This document shows positions 1 through 10,389 of a DNA stretch of 64,000 bases, piece after piece. This DNA is from Agrypnia vestita (Eukaryota > Arthropoda > Insecta > Trichoptera > Phryganeidae). Under the pieces are notes generated by a model, which was not told where the DNA came from, did not search any database, and was given only the letters and a program-made list of their open reading frames with translations. The stretch spans positions 62,001-126,000 of the forward strand of contig JADDOH010002625.1 of NCBI GenBank assembly GCA_016648135.1, in the 5' to 3' direction. Made by a program: the position numbers and the translations under genes. The first letter of the stretch is position 1. Every line of letters starts with the position of its first letter.

Positions 1-115
1 CCTTCAACTAGTATTTATTACCTTAACACGCATTTTTTATTACATTACACCTGTATTTATTGATATTATTATTTTATTTTATTTCAACATCTATTCCTTA
101 ACCTCAGTGAATATA

Positions 116-339
116 CCGGGGGCATGCAGTGAAATGATAGAAGCATAACTTTTACATAAACATAATATTTGGAATAAAAACAAAGTAAAATATTTGTCTC
201 GTAATATTCATATCACAATAATTAGCATATTATTCGGATTTAAAAAATCCTAATATTCTGTCAAATAAATACTTAATTTCGATTTTTTCCAAAATAAATA
301 TTTACATAAAAATCAACCTACTCACGGCACTGGCTTGAT
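116..339. mobile_element. hAT-M family MITE, diverged copy
   Basis: The left end reads GGGGGCATGCAGTGAAA and is followed by an AGCATAACTTTTACATAAAC block. Both resemble the left end of the better-preserved copies at 4557-4782 and 38392-38697. The right end, CTCACGGCACTGGCTTG, is a degenerate inverted version of the left. There is no coding capacity. I could not find a clean 8-bp duplication at this copy, so the exact ends are approximate. Confidence 0.45.
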
Positions 340-574
340 AAATATAGAATACCTTTTCATTTCAGCAAGTTCAAAATAAGTACAGATTGTCAAATAAATA
401 ATATTCTGGTGTATATGTCAAATAATTCGGAAGAATATCATATAGGTATGTATATCTACATTAAAAAGAATATTGCTTAAAAAAAATCTGCTATGAAATC
501 TATATAGGCGTACTATTTCATGAGAAGGACTACAGGTGTCTCTCGCATATTCAGCTTAATCTCTTCAAATATAA

Positions 575-800
575 AGGTTTCAATTTGGAACGTATTATAT
601 TTAAAACATTCAAAAGTTTGTTATGTGCGAATGTTCTTACGAAGGAATTGGTAAAAGTTACATTTTGTAGAGTGATCACTTTAACCAGCTCATATAGATT
701 GTAAGCACTGAGCCATCGTATAAAACTCGTACTCGATTCTCATATAAATATCTTCGTTTCTGTGAGACTTCAATTATATATCTTAATTAAATAAATAATG
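575..800. repeat. PAL2 palindromic family, single-arm fragment
   Basis: The block order matches one arm of the PAL2 element at 49216-50051: a GCGAATGTT segment, then GTGATCACTTTAA, CATATAAATATCTTCG and CTGTGAGACTTC. Only one arm is present. It is clearly diverged, with no open frame. Confidence 0.5.
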
Positions 801-1088
801 CCTTCTTCATGCTGTTAATTTATATAAATTATAATAACTTAATAAGCTGGGATGTACTGTTAGGTGACATGTAATTATGTGCTCTATATAATTATCAGGC
901 TAACAAACAATGTGTGGATAGGGTGCTAATTAAAGCTTTATTTACTATCTTCATTGAGGGTGGATGTTGGGATCTGGACCGGTATAAGTCATGTCGTGGA
1001 TTTCATTAAAAATATGTCTAAGCATGAGAAGCGGTGCAGTGAAGTTCTGGTACAATCAATGAAGTATTTAAGTAAAGCTTGGCATGTC

Positions 1089-1596
1089 TACAGAGTAATT
1101 TGGAAAACATTAATAACCTCGCAGGACTATATTCCTGCCTTGATTATGAGTTGAAAATGTTTAAGCAACCATGACCTAATATGAATAGTTATGGAGATAT
1201 GCGACATCAAAATTTGTATTTTATTTTCAATATTTCTTAGTCATTTTTTGTTAAATGTTAGACTGTCATTACAGTACCTCTTATATCGAATATGAAAAAT
1301 TAATTCCTTTTAATACAAGAAAATACAGAAAAAAAGTTGTTAAATGTCTCCACAACTTTTATTGAAACAATATCTTTACGATACATTACAGTAACTTATA
1401 TCGTAATCGATATAAGTCACTGTAATGATAGTCCAACATTTTACAAAAAATAGTCAGAAATATTGAAAAAAAATGCAAACTTTGATGTCTCCATAACTAT
1501 TGATATTAGGTCATGGTTACTTGAACATTTTCAACTCATAATTAAGGCAGGAATATAGCCATGCGAGGTTATTAATGTTTTCCCAATAACCCTGTA
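1089..1596. mobile_element. PAL1 palindromic element, near-complete
   Basis: The left half (from TACAGAGTAATTTGG) and the right half (to AATAACCCTGTA) are long imperfect inverted copies of each other. Shared blocks in opposite orientation include ATTAATAACCTCGCAGGACT, ATGACCTAATAT and ATAACTATT/AATAGTTAT. A second hairpin with about 18 of 19 matching bases lies at 1385-1427. TA sits at both outer ends, consistent with a TA target duplication. The 954-1154 open frame overlaps this repeat and looks incidental. Confidence 0.7.
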
Positions 1597-1605
1597 CATA
1601 TTATT

Positions 1606-1730
1606 GTCAGTGGCGTGTCTATGTAAAATTGTCGCTGGTGGAAGGCAAATAAAACACTTTAAATTAGTTAAGTCAGTTGTAGTTTTATTTAACATAAAGT
1701 TACTGATCACGAACTAGCTGGAATGGTAAT
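1606..1730. repeat. LTRL repeat, 5'-end fragment
   Basis: Contains GTGGAAGGCAAATAAAACACT, followed by an AAATTAGTTAAGTCA stretch and a GTTACTGATCACGAA motif. The order is the same as at the start of the copies at 26598, 31094, 53214 and 62590. Only the first ~120 bases are recognisable. Confidence 0.45.
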
Positions 1731-1753
1731 ATAAGCAATAATTTGGGAATAAA

Positions 1754-2207
1754 TTACCAATGTCAAAGCTGCACCAATTTTGTATTTTTTTTCCCTAGCG
1801 TAATAAAGGGTCCTGATTGCATAAATGTTGTAAAATTTTGTCGCAAGCAAGTTTAAAAGCAGTTATTCCAATTTAAAAATCGTAATGATTTCCTTGGTAA
1901 AATTGATAGATACACGAGGTAAAGACAATTATTCAATGATTCAAATACTTATCCTAGATACGTGTAAAAATTCAAAGGAAAATGCCGATTTTCTTAGCTA
2001 ATGCTAATTTCTTAGCTAATCTTAGCTAATGCAAAAATACATGATTTATATGGGCATCTATGGCGAGTTTCAAAAATGTATCATTTTTAAACTTAAAATA
2101 AATGCTTTTTAACTTGCTTATGACAGAAATTTACGTCATTTATGTAATAAGGACTCTTTATTACGCTAGGAAAAAATCCAAAACCGTTACAACTTGAACA
2201 TTGGTAA
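1754..2207. mobile_element. Inverted-repeat MITE, about 450 bp
   Basis: The arms are long inverted copies. CCTAGCGTAATAAAG on the left is matched by CTTTATTACGCTAGG on the right. GCAAGTTTAAAAGC is matched by the reverse of AATGCTTTTTAACTTGC, and the outermost TTACCAATGT by ACATTGGTAA. Imperfect pairing runs over roughly 100-130 bases per arm. The centre holds a short tandem of TTAGCTAA units near 1995-2030. There is no ORF. Confidence 0.75.
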
Positions 2208-2507
2208 CTATAGCCATAATTAAGAGTAATTGTCACATCAAAAAACTTCTAGAGTATTCGCACGTCTGTAGAATACTTTATTCGCCGTTTCTTGTCTCAC
2301 TGATTGCTATCGCATTTGATCGCCGTTTACTTATCGCTTGTTTCTGGTATAATTAAAAAAATATATATTAAAAAAAATGATTGATCAATAATAGCGACAC
2401 ACATAAATCCATTGAATAAATATTTGTCTACTACCTGAATATGAACCACGCATAATTTTTGTATATATTGTTACTATGACAAAGTTCCTCTCTTACTCGC
2501 TAGTATT

Positions 2508-2670
2508 CTAGAATGGAGCTAGAACTGCCGACCACTAACTATACCACAAGGCGAGACTAGTCTTCTAGAATGGAGCTAGAACTACCAACCACTATAATAC
2601 AAGGCAAGACTCGTCGTCTTCTAGAATGGAGCTAGAACTATCGACCACTATATCACAAGGCGAGAGTCTC
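2508..2670 (+). repeat. Tandem repeat, three ~57-bp units
   Basis: Three units start at 2508, 2565 and 2621 with CTAGAATGGAGCTAGAACT. Each is followed by a variable CGACCACTA..A segment and ACAAGGCGAGA. Spacings are 57 and 56 bases. Units differ by several substitutions, so the array is not recent. A GC-richer, otherwise unassigned stretch follows to about 3300. Confidence 0.85.
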
Positions 2671-3350
2671 ATCCACTACACAAGCTCCAGCTCCTCTTCT
2701 TGAGCTCCAAAATTGGTGCGGCGGGGTACGTATTTATACTTATGTACGCCTGTTCGGCATCTGTTGGGTTGGGACCAGTTTTTTGCCAGAGTTCGTAAAT
2801 ATTAAAGTTGTTTCGTGTCTGTCACATTTGAATCGCGTGTCGTAGGTTCACCATCACTAGACCAATAAGTTGCTAACGCTGTTTTAACCTTTTACTGTGT
2901 CGTTGATCGTCCCTCTCCCTCCCACGCCGATCTATGCACGATCCTTTCGCTCGAAGACATTTACTAATTTAAATAATTCCGATCGATGCCTAGCCTTAAT
3001 CAATACTTTTATCGGGGGGAAGGGACGTCCCACAATGACCCGCCATAAATAAAAATGCAGACAATGCGGTTGTTGCACGCGGTACCTACCCGCCTAGCGC
3101 CGAATCGTGTTTTTTTCTCTATGGCAACATTAGAAGCGTTTTTTTTCAGCTGTCAAATGTTCGGCGGAGGTCACGCCATCCGTGTCTCTCTCGGCTAGTG
3201 CACCCACACAGGCGTGGGCCGCACGTATTGTGCACACACACAGCGACGCAACGCGGCTAGAAAATTACGTCCAGCGCGTGAAGGTGGAGGTACATAAATT
3301 AATTGTATTAAATTGTCAATATTAAAAAAATATATTAATTAATCAACTAT
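2671..3350. other. GC-richer unassigned stretch
   Basis: Base composition rises relative to the flanks, with CpG-containing blocks near 2930-2990 and 3070-3260. No ORF of useful length, SINE box or transposon end is visible. It could hold a regulatory element or a decayed repeat; I cannot decide. Confidence 0.3.
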
Positions 3351-3500
3351 ATTGTCACGGGACGTGACTTTAGGAGGCAAGTGAAAATACCGGAAATTAA
3401 TTTAGTTTCATTTTTTACCAAAGAAAGTCACTGAACACGAGGAAATTTGTAGTACAATGTTATCCTCAATTATTACAAATACTTCACACATGTAGGATAT
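3350..3500. repeat. LTRL repeat, 5'-end fragment
   Basis: Begins TTGTCACGGGACGTGACTTT and continues with a GAGGCAAGTGAAAATACCGG block and AAGTCACTGAACACGAGG. The order matches the LTRL copies at 26598 and 53214. It lacks the later GC-rich part of those copies. Confidence 0.5.
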
Positions 3501-3594
3501 AAATAATTATTTACTAAATTTACCACGTCACGGCAAGAACTAGGTATAGATGTCTCTGGCATTGTCCATTCGGATATACGACAGAAACTGATTT

Positions 3595-3800
3595 AGAACG
3601 TTAACACAATTTTCAAAAATTTGATAAAGTGTGTATGTTCGTACGGTGAAATGGCGAACGTTGCATTGTGTAAAGTGATCATTTAAGCTAGCTCATATTG
3701 GTCATAAGTCCTGGTTCATCATATCAAGAGTCGCATACACGTTTCCCATATAAATAGCCTCGTCTCTGCGAGACGTCTATAATTAAATTTATTAATGATT
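3595..3800. repeat. PAL2 palindromic family, single-arm fragment
   Basis: Ordered matches to the right arm at 49700-49985: AATGGCGAACGTTGCATTGTG, TAAAGTGATCATTTAAGC, GGTCATAAGTCCTG, TTTCCCATATAAATAG and CGTCTCTGCGAGACGTCTATAA. It is diverged and lacks the opposite arm. Confidence 0.6.
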
Positions 3801-4556
3801 TACTGATTTATTTACTTGATATTTATGATTAATTTTAAGAATTTGATATTAATGAATGATATTAATATTTTAACGACTTGATATTATTGATTGATTTAAT
3901 TTTTTCTTCTATGTGTCTGCACACCTATCAACACACAAATCTCCTTCGCGTCTGTACTAACAAACACATAAGAACACATACTACCTACATATGGGCAAAT
4001 AAGTTTCAACAACTTTGAGCACAAACTATTTAAATGCACACTGCAAATCTTAAATCAATATAATTCGATAATGAACGATCAAATAAAAATTGGATTTAAA
4101 ATACGGACAGATAGAATTGGCATTCACCAAAATCATTAATACTTTATTTGTACTCCTTTTTTTATATACTACTATTTTAATACATACCCAACATAACTAA
4201 GGAGATACCTACTTTTTATTTTGTATGCTAGATACTTGTAAAAAACTAAATAATTCACTGTGTTTGTCTCAACGCAGATTCTTCTAGTGAGACAATCATA
4301 GTCTCACACAAATTGTATTATCATCCCTGAATAAGAATAATTAAATATATAAATGAATAAAGATATATCGTCAAGATATCTACCGGAAATGTCATTCTGC
4401 TCTGCTTACAAAATACATGAGGCAATGAATCATAGCTCGCTTGCCATTAATGCACTTTAGTGATTGATGGTCATATTTAAAAAAAAACATTTCACATGAG
4501 TCGAACCACCCCGGCATAAAATATGCTCCTACATGTATTTAAAAAGCACTAAATAT

Positions 4557-4782
4557 CAGGAGTGTGCAGTGAGAACAACAAGCATGACTTTTATTTAAAC
4601 ATATTTTAGGAAAAAAATCTATATTAAATATTTACTGGCAGAATATCATGAAATATAAAAATCTGAATAATACATTAATTATTTTGATTGGAATGTTACG
4701 AGATATATCTCTTATTTCGGTTTCTTTTTAAAATATATGCTTAGGAAAAAGTCATGCTTTTTTTTCACACTGCACGCCTCTG
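4557..4782. mobile_element. hAT-M family MITE with 8-bp target duplication
   Basis: The left end CAGGAGTGTGCAGTGAG and right end CACTGCACGCCTCTG are inverted repeats, followed inward by AGCATGACTTTTATTTAAAC and its counterpart. Flanks are CTAAATAT at 4549-4556 and CTAAATAC at 4783-4790. A 7-of-8 duplication of 8 bp fits the hAT superfamily. At 226 bp with no ORF, it must depend on a transposase supplied elsewhere. Confidence 0.8.
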
Positions 4783-4790
4783 CTAAATAC

Positions 4791-5880
4791 CCCTTACAGC
4801 GTTCTTGTTAGTACAGTCATCCCACGAATTTTCTATAAATTGTTCTGAAAATTTCAAGTGCGCTATTTCTTTGTTCTAATTTTAACCTTCACGAAGAGTC
4901 GATTATCAAAACACATAATTCTCTTTATAACAATGTCCATCACTAATGCTACCAAGGTGCTAGGTGGCGCTGTTCTCATCTTTAACTCGCGGCCAAAATA
5001 TAAATACAATTTTCTAAAAAAATACTCCGTATCAATCAAAGTTCACAGAACACTAATTTATGTAGTAAAAATATTGTGATTATAGAATTATTTAGTAATA
5101 AAAATTTCGAGTAACGTTTATTAAAATTTTTATGTAGGTATAAACAATATTTACAGAAGAAAATTAGGTACGCGTTTTGATTTACGAACCGCTAGGACAT
5201 AAAACTACTAACTAATATTCAATTTAAATTAATATATATTATTTTTAATTTAACAATTAGGCCGTTAAAAGGTCAATTGACCCTGATAGATCGTCCTAGA
5301 GTGACGTTAGAGTGCAAAATATAAATATTTTATGATCATCTTGAATACGATGTAATTACACATTACACTTTTTATGATAAAAGTCATAAAAATCAAACAT
5401 TGATATATGTAACTCGTAGTACGTCATTTTCGACGGGTTATAGCTAGTAAAACATATTTCACTTTAAAAAATAATAATGATGTGAATGTAGCATCCATGT
5501 TAATGGATCTGCCAATTTCAGGCCAACTTCTAACGCACCACCAAAAATGTGTTTGTTCCTCTCATTATACTTAGAAAATATACACAGGCACGAAAATAGT
5601 GGTACACGCACACTGCAATAAATAACACGCCTCTGTACAATGCACCGGGTGCCTCGAAAATACTAATTTTAATATATATTTTATTTTATTTTTTAACAAA
5701 CGCGAGGTCTACTTGTCGTTAGTGACCCCGTAAGGTGGTCCTTAGGGTAACATTTGATAACAATAATGTATGAATATTTTATGAAAATTATGTAGGTAGA
5801 TGACATATATACACAAAAAAGAACGAGTATAAATCAAAATAAATCATTTGAGAAAAGTGTTGTAGATCAACAAGTTATAT
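4791..5880. other. Mostly unassigned AT-rich stretch
   Basis: Contains AT-rich DNA with a short open frame at 4858-5079 that has no recognisable domain. Around 5416-5450 a CGTCATTTTCGACGGGTT block followed by GCTAGTAAAAC resembles the end of SINE-2 at 17043-17075. A CGCCTCTGTAC near 5625-5640 resembles an isolated hAT-M right end. Nothing else is supported. Confidence 0.35.
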
Positions 5881-5888
5881 GATAATAA

Positions 5889-6222
5889 TACACAGGGTGT
5901 CTCATAGTGTATGTCAAAAATTTTACAGGTGGATTCCTGCCTTGATAATGAGTCGACAATTTTCAAGCAACCATGACCAGTAGTTATGGAGATGTGCGAT
6001 ATCAAAGATTGCATTTTATTTTCAATATTTCTGACTTTTTTTTTGCAAAAAGTTGAACTATCATTACAGTAACTTATATCTATTATATAATGAAAAATTC
6101 ATTCGCTTTAATAAAAGTCGAAAAAAAGATAAAAGTCTTGCATAAATTGGAAATAGTTCATGTAGTCAAACTTTTTGCAAAAAATAAGTCAGAAATATTG
6201 AAAAAAAATGCATTTCCAAGAA
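5889..6222. mobile_element. PAL1 palindromic element, right arm truncated
   Basis: Starts TACACAGGGTGTCTCATAG and carries the PAL1 left-arm blocks TTTTACAGGTGGATTCCTGCC and ATAATGAGTCGAC. The inverted right arm (AAAAAATAAGTCAGAAATATTG) stops abruptly near 6218-6222 where a retrotransposon fragment begins. The 6090-6302 open frame crosses this junction and is a by-product. Confidence 0.65.
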
Positions 6223-6223
6223 A

Positions 6224-6365
6224 GATACATGTGTCTTTGAATACATACCACGCCATCTTAGTTTTGGCCTTTCTAATGTACTTCGCTCTAATGGTCTTGT
6301 AATCAGCAGGGACTTCGGTATTATTGTTGTGCAGTCATTCTTTCCACACGACCCAATCACCGAAT
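6224..6365 (-). pseudogene. Non-LTR retrotransposon ORF C-terminus, small fragment
   Basis: Read on the minus strand, the fragment gives a PKSLLITRPLERSTLERPKL-type run. It parallels PKSLLNSRPIGRRSLGRPIL in the longer copy at 30450-30662, and nucleotide blocks are shared. Known: basic GRP/RW-D runs of this kind lie downstream of the reverse transcriptase domain in RTE/CR1-like elements. Only about 45 codons remain, and the fragment abuts a broken PAL1 palindrome. Confidence 0.55.
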
Positions 6366-6461
6366 TTTATGAATTTTGAAACGCTTTGCTCCTGAAACAA
6401 GGTACACCAAAATCCATAATTTAGAACCGGTCCAAATATAAGTCTCAAAATTTTCTTTTCA

Positions 6462-6501
6462 AAAGCCATCCGCATCATCTACGAATGATACGGATGGCTT
6501 T
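6462..6501. repeat. Hairpin, 17-bp arms
   Basis: AAAGCCATCCGCATCAT, loop CTACGA, then ATGATACGGATGGCTTT. Sixteen of 17 positions pair as Watson-Crick and the remaining C-A is a mismatch. There is no T tract or ORF context for a terminator. It is probably the core of a decayed inverted-repeat element. Confidence 0.7.
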
Positions 6502-6509
6502 GATACCCG

Positions 6510-9500
6510 ATACTTTTGGCTGTTGTGTCATCATTATCAGCAATTCATATTGCTCCACCTAAAGCAAAGCAAAGAAGAAGAAAATGATGATTAATTGCAA
6601 TGTTCTCTTCCGTGTGTGTTGAGAAGAACCTTGAATGTTCGGAATTTCAGTGAAACTCGTTTTCGTGGCTTCCAGATATTTAATGGTTTACAATTATTAT
6701 AGATGACAATAGTTCGGTTCTAATACAATAAGCCCACAAAATGTCGCCTATCGCTTTATACCACTCGCTCTCTCGTTCTTTCAGGCCATCTGTCACTCTC
6801 ATTCATCAAACAGACGTCACTCGGATCCGCTGCACCAATGTAGATTTGTTCCAATATTGCAATCCTGAACTATAAAACTGTGTTTATAGTAAAGAATAAA
6901 ATAATTTAAATAATCTGATATACTTCCGCAACACCGTATGCCCTAACTGATATATACGCGGACAATGAATAATAACACACACACTCACAAAGTTTTAATA
7001 CATTTGTCAGATGCACACTTATCCGCAGTGTGTAACACACTTACATAATGGCATTTCGGCTTTTTTATTGTTCGTTGGATGCCTAAAGCACCATTAACAC
7101 GGAGATATTTTTAAATGTATTATTGATATAAGATATTTTCAGTCTTTATATAATATCATCTAGAAGGACGCACGGAGCATTTTATCAATATTATAATTTA
7201 CTTTCATTGCAATTCGTCTTTGATTCTAATTTTTGTATTTGTATCGGATAAATTAAATTTTCTCTACTAATATACTTACTTAATGCAGCAGAAATGAAAA
7301 AATATAGCTATAAATTTTATCAACGTGTTTTTTAAAAGTACTATTTACAGTTCAATGGAAATTTAAAAGTAATATGACTGGTAACATAAATAATTTTGCG
7401 AGTTGAAAATAATCGCGTTGACCTTGAAATTCTAAACAAAATAAGCTGCGATAATTTCACGTCGCCAGAGTTCGATGTTTTGTTGCTGTTAGTGTTTTTG
7501 CTGCTTTGAATTAACATATTACCCACTTCATAATTTTATTGAGTGGACGTACAACAAAAACCTACCTTAAAGTCATCAGCTAATTAATAAAATAATATTT
7601 TATACAATAAAAACACGTTTTTATAAAAAAAATACTAAAAAGGAGAGCAATCACAGTATATGCGTATAGCAATAAAATAACGTGATAATCAATCAAAATT
7701 TACTATACTATACAATTTACTATTGTGTGCAACCAATATTTGATTGCTATTAAGCACAGATGTCACAGGCATAGATAATGTTCTATAAAATAACGCGTCA
7801 ACATTTTCAATATTTTTTTTAATAATTAACATCGATTTTGTGAAACTAATGAATGATTATTGTATTTTCATCCGGGATTCGTACCTATACCTAGCAGATA
7901 GACGAATGAGACTAAAAGCTTGTAAAATAATAAATGTTAAATACGAAAAATAACCTAAAATGAAATAAAAAAATTAACAGTTATTTTCGTTCGACAAATA
8001 TCCCGTCTGTAATTACGAGATTTTGGACTCACGGGAATTCTGTTCTCCCGTGTGTGTACGATTTCTCTGGCCCGTTCGCTTCGATTCCGTTGCAAGATCC
8101 ATCATCAGGGATGATAAAAAAGAATGCCCAGAAAACCAGAGAAAATGACTCTCCAGAGTCAAAACCAGAGAAGCAGCACGCCGCTGACGTAATTATATTC
8201 GCCAGCACATGACCGCGCGCGGTGCGATGCGACCTTTACCTCTTTTAGATTCACATTCGGCTGCACCGCGTAGGAACCGACGATTTGCGCCAAGGTCGAA
8301 ACGCGCTTTATTTTGTTCCGGCACGCCGTTCAGAATTATTATTCTCGTTCGATTTTAATTGTTGCGAATTCAAATTATTTTACATCGTTCCTATTTCGAA
8401 CCCGTTTCAGTTGGTAGTTTTCACATTATTCAAAAATTAAACGAATAAATTTTTAATTAAATTTGATTCGAAATTTGGTGGTTAACATAATTTTAATTAT
8501 TTCTGCACATTTCAATGAATTGTGTCGGTTATGTTACCTAATAGGTTGAATATTATTACATCAGTGTCTGAAATATTAAATTTATTTTTATGCCAAAGAG
8601 CGAGTTTTTAATAACTGATTTCCTTTCGTGTGTTGATATTTTTACTATTTTAGAATGTAATCAAATTTCAGTTCTTGGATTTTTTGGACGCACGGCAATT
8701 AAATAATGACTATTATCGATTAACTGAAAATCGATAATCTGGAACTCTTTCCTAAATTATACATATTGATTTGTAAAATATTATTTATAATTTATTTTAT
8801 CATTATTTATTATAAATTTATCATAAAAAGTGCTTTGTGTTAAACTTGTTTATCTGGAACTCATTCCTGAATTTTATTTATTGATTTGCGACAGTCTGTA
8901 TTTTGTTCTGAATACTATTTACAAGTTGGTTTTATCATTAAACCATTATTTATTATTAATTTATCATAAAAAGTGAATTGTGTTATTATATCAAATTCGA
9001 AATGTTCATAAAATATTATTTTACTTTGTACTCTAATGTTGCTCTAGGACCATCTATTAGAGTCAATAATGACCTGTTAACTATTTGTTTTTTTTTTAAA
9101 TAAAATTAAACAAACATAACTTGCATTGTTTAATTTGACATCGATTGATTTTTATACAACTATATTAAGGGTTTTAAGTATATAACCAACCCGTATATAA
9201 AGGGTTTTTCAATTGGAATGATATAATTTTGAAATATATAGCAACCATAGTTTTTATCCGTTTTTTGTTTTTAGTATCTAATTCACTACGGTGTACAAGT
9301 ACACGCTTGCACAATGTTTGGTAATTATCTGAAAAAATTATGAAATTAAGTGTTTGTGAATACGTGAACATCGTCAAACTAATGATCCGCATGATCGTAC
9401 CACTGTGCTTGGTATTCGGAAAATCGTTGCAAAATTTGAAAATAATATTACTCCTCACGATACAAAACTACCAATAAGACATCCTAATGCAATACGCGAA

Positions 9501-9640
9501 GATGATAAATATATTTATTTAATTTAATTATACTTAATGAAATCATGGATTAAAAATATGGGAATACCTACAAAAAATTGGTGCTCTCACCAAAGCTAGT
9601 TAGTGGTTACCTATTGATTTTTATATACTTCGTTTATATA
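6510..9640. other. Long stretch with no recognised gene or repeat family
   Basis: AT-rich DNA, with a GC-richer island at about 8020-8330. That island contains a degenerate hammerhead-like core on the minus strand near 8080-8108. Open frames at 7341-7526 and 9174-9458 are short, without domains. Around 8760-9000 two diverged blocks repeat (TTTATTTATTG, TATTTATTATNAATTTATCATAAAAAGTG), suggesting an old local duplication. Confidence 0.35.
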
Positions 9641-9679
9641 CGCTGTTCTAAGTATATACTTGATATACTTAGAACAGCG
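9641..9679. repeat. Perfect 16-bp inverted repeat at a hAT end
   Basis: CGCTGTTCTAAGTATA and TATACTTAGAACAGCG are exact reverse complements separated by TACTTGA. The right arm overlaps the first bases of the hAT-type element and its target duplication. The left arm looks like an inverted piece of the same terminus, perhaps a rearranged end or an older insertion. Confidence 0.75.
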
Positions 9680-10377
9680 GTTCCCAACCTGTGGTACGCG
9701 AGGGGATAGTTGGTGGTACTCGAAAAATAATCAGTAATGGCGGATATAAAAAGTGAAAAATAAATCAGTCATAAAAATATCATTTAAACCGTTGTATTTT
9801 TCCTATAAATATTTTTAAATACAAATTCATTAATATTTTTATATTTAAAACAAAAATTTCGCCTGCGGCGCTGCTGTAAATTTTTAAAAATGAATGTGTA
9901 AATTGTTTCATTTTCATCAGAAGAATTTTTACATTTATCGTGTTTAATTAGTTTTATATACATATATTTTCTATTAATATTGGTAATTTTTGGAAAAATT
10001 GTCTGCGGCGCATTTCATTTTTTTTTTTACAAATATGTAATTTTTTTAAATAAAAATTAGTTGTTAAAAAAATACTTCTTTAAATGTCCTGGTTTTGAAT
10101 TTCGTCAAGAAAATGAGCTTCGGCACATTTCATTTTTAAAAAAACATTGTGATATGTAAAGTTCAAATGTCTTATTTTTATCAGAAAAAAATAAAACCTT
10201 TGGTATTTTTTTTAAACTTCAATAAATTGAGTTCTGAGAAATATAGTCACCCTATAAAATTTATAATGCAAATAGAATAACGAATTTCTCGAAATACAAT
10301 CATTTTTACGAAGTGGTACAATTAAGCGTGCTGTACTACCAAGTGGTACGCGAGCCAATAAAGGTTGAGAAACGCTG
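9675..10377. mobile_element. Non-autonomous hAT-type element, 703 bp
   Basis: The left terminus CAGCGGTTCCCAACCTGTGG is matched in reverse by AACCTTTATTGGCTCGCG-like sequence reading out as CAGCGTTTCTCAACC. Both ends carry GGTACGCG or its reverse complement nearby. Flanks are ACTTAGAA (9667-9674) and CCTTAGAA (10378-10385), a 7-of-8 duplication typical of hAT. The interior has no transposase ORF but shows degenerate units marked by CTGCGGCGC, CTGCGGCGCATTTCA and CTTCGGCACATTTCA. Confidence 0.85.
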
Positions 10378-10389
10378 CCTTAGAACATT

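Noticed and set aside
954..1154. 66-codon ORF containing WTGIS, resembling a retrotransposon C-terminus
   Set aside because: The WTG motif alone is weak; most of the frame is PAL1 palindrome sequence.
6462..6501. Transcription terminator
   Set aside because: Intrinsic hairpin terminators are not relevant in an insect nuclear genome, and there is no adjacent gene.
8102..8108. Functional hammerhead ribozyme at 8080-8108
   Set aside because: GAAA is replaced by GAAG and stem II pairs poorly; retained only as a relative of the 56-kb motif.
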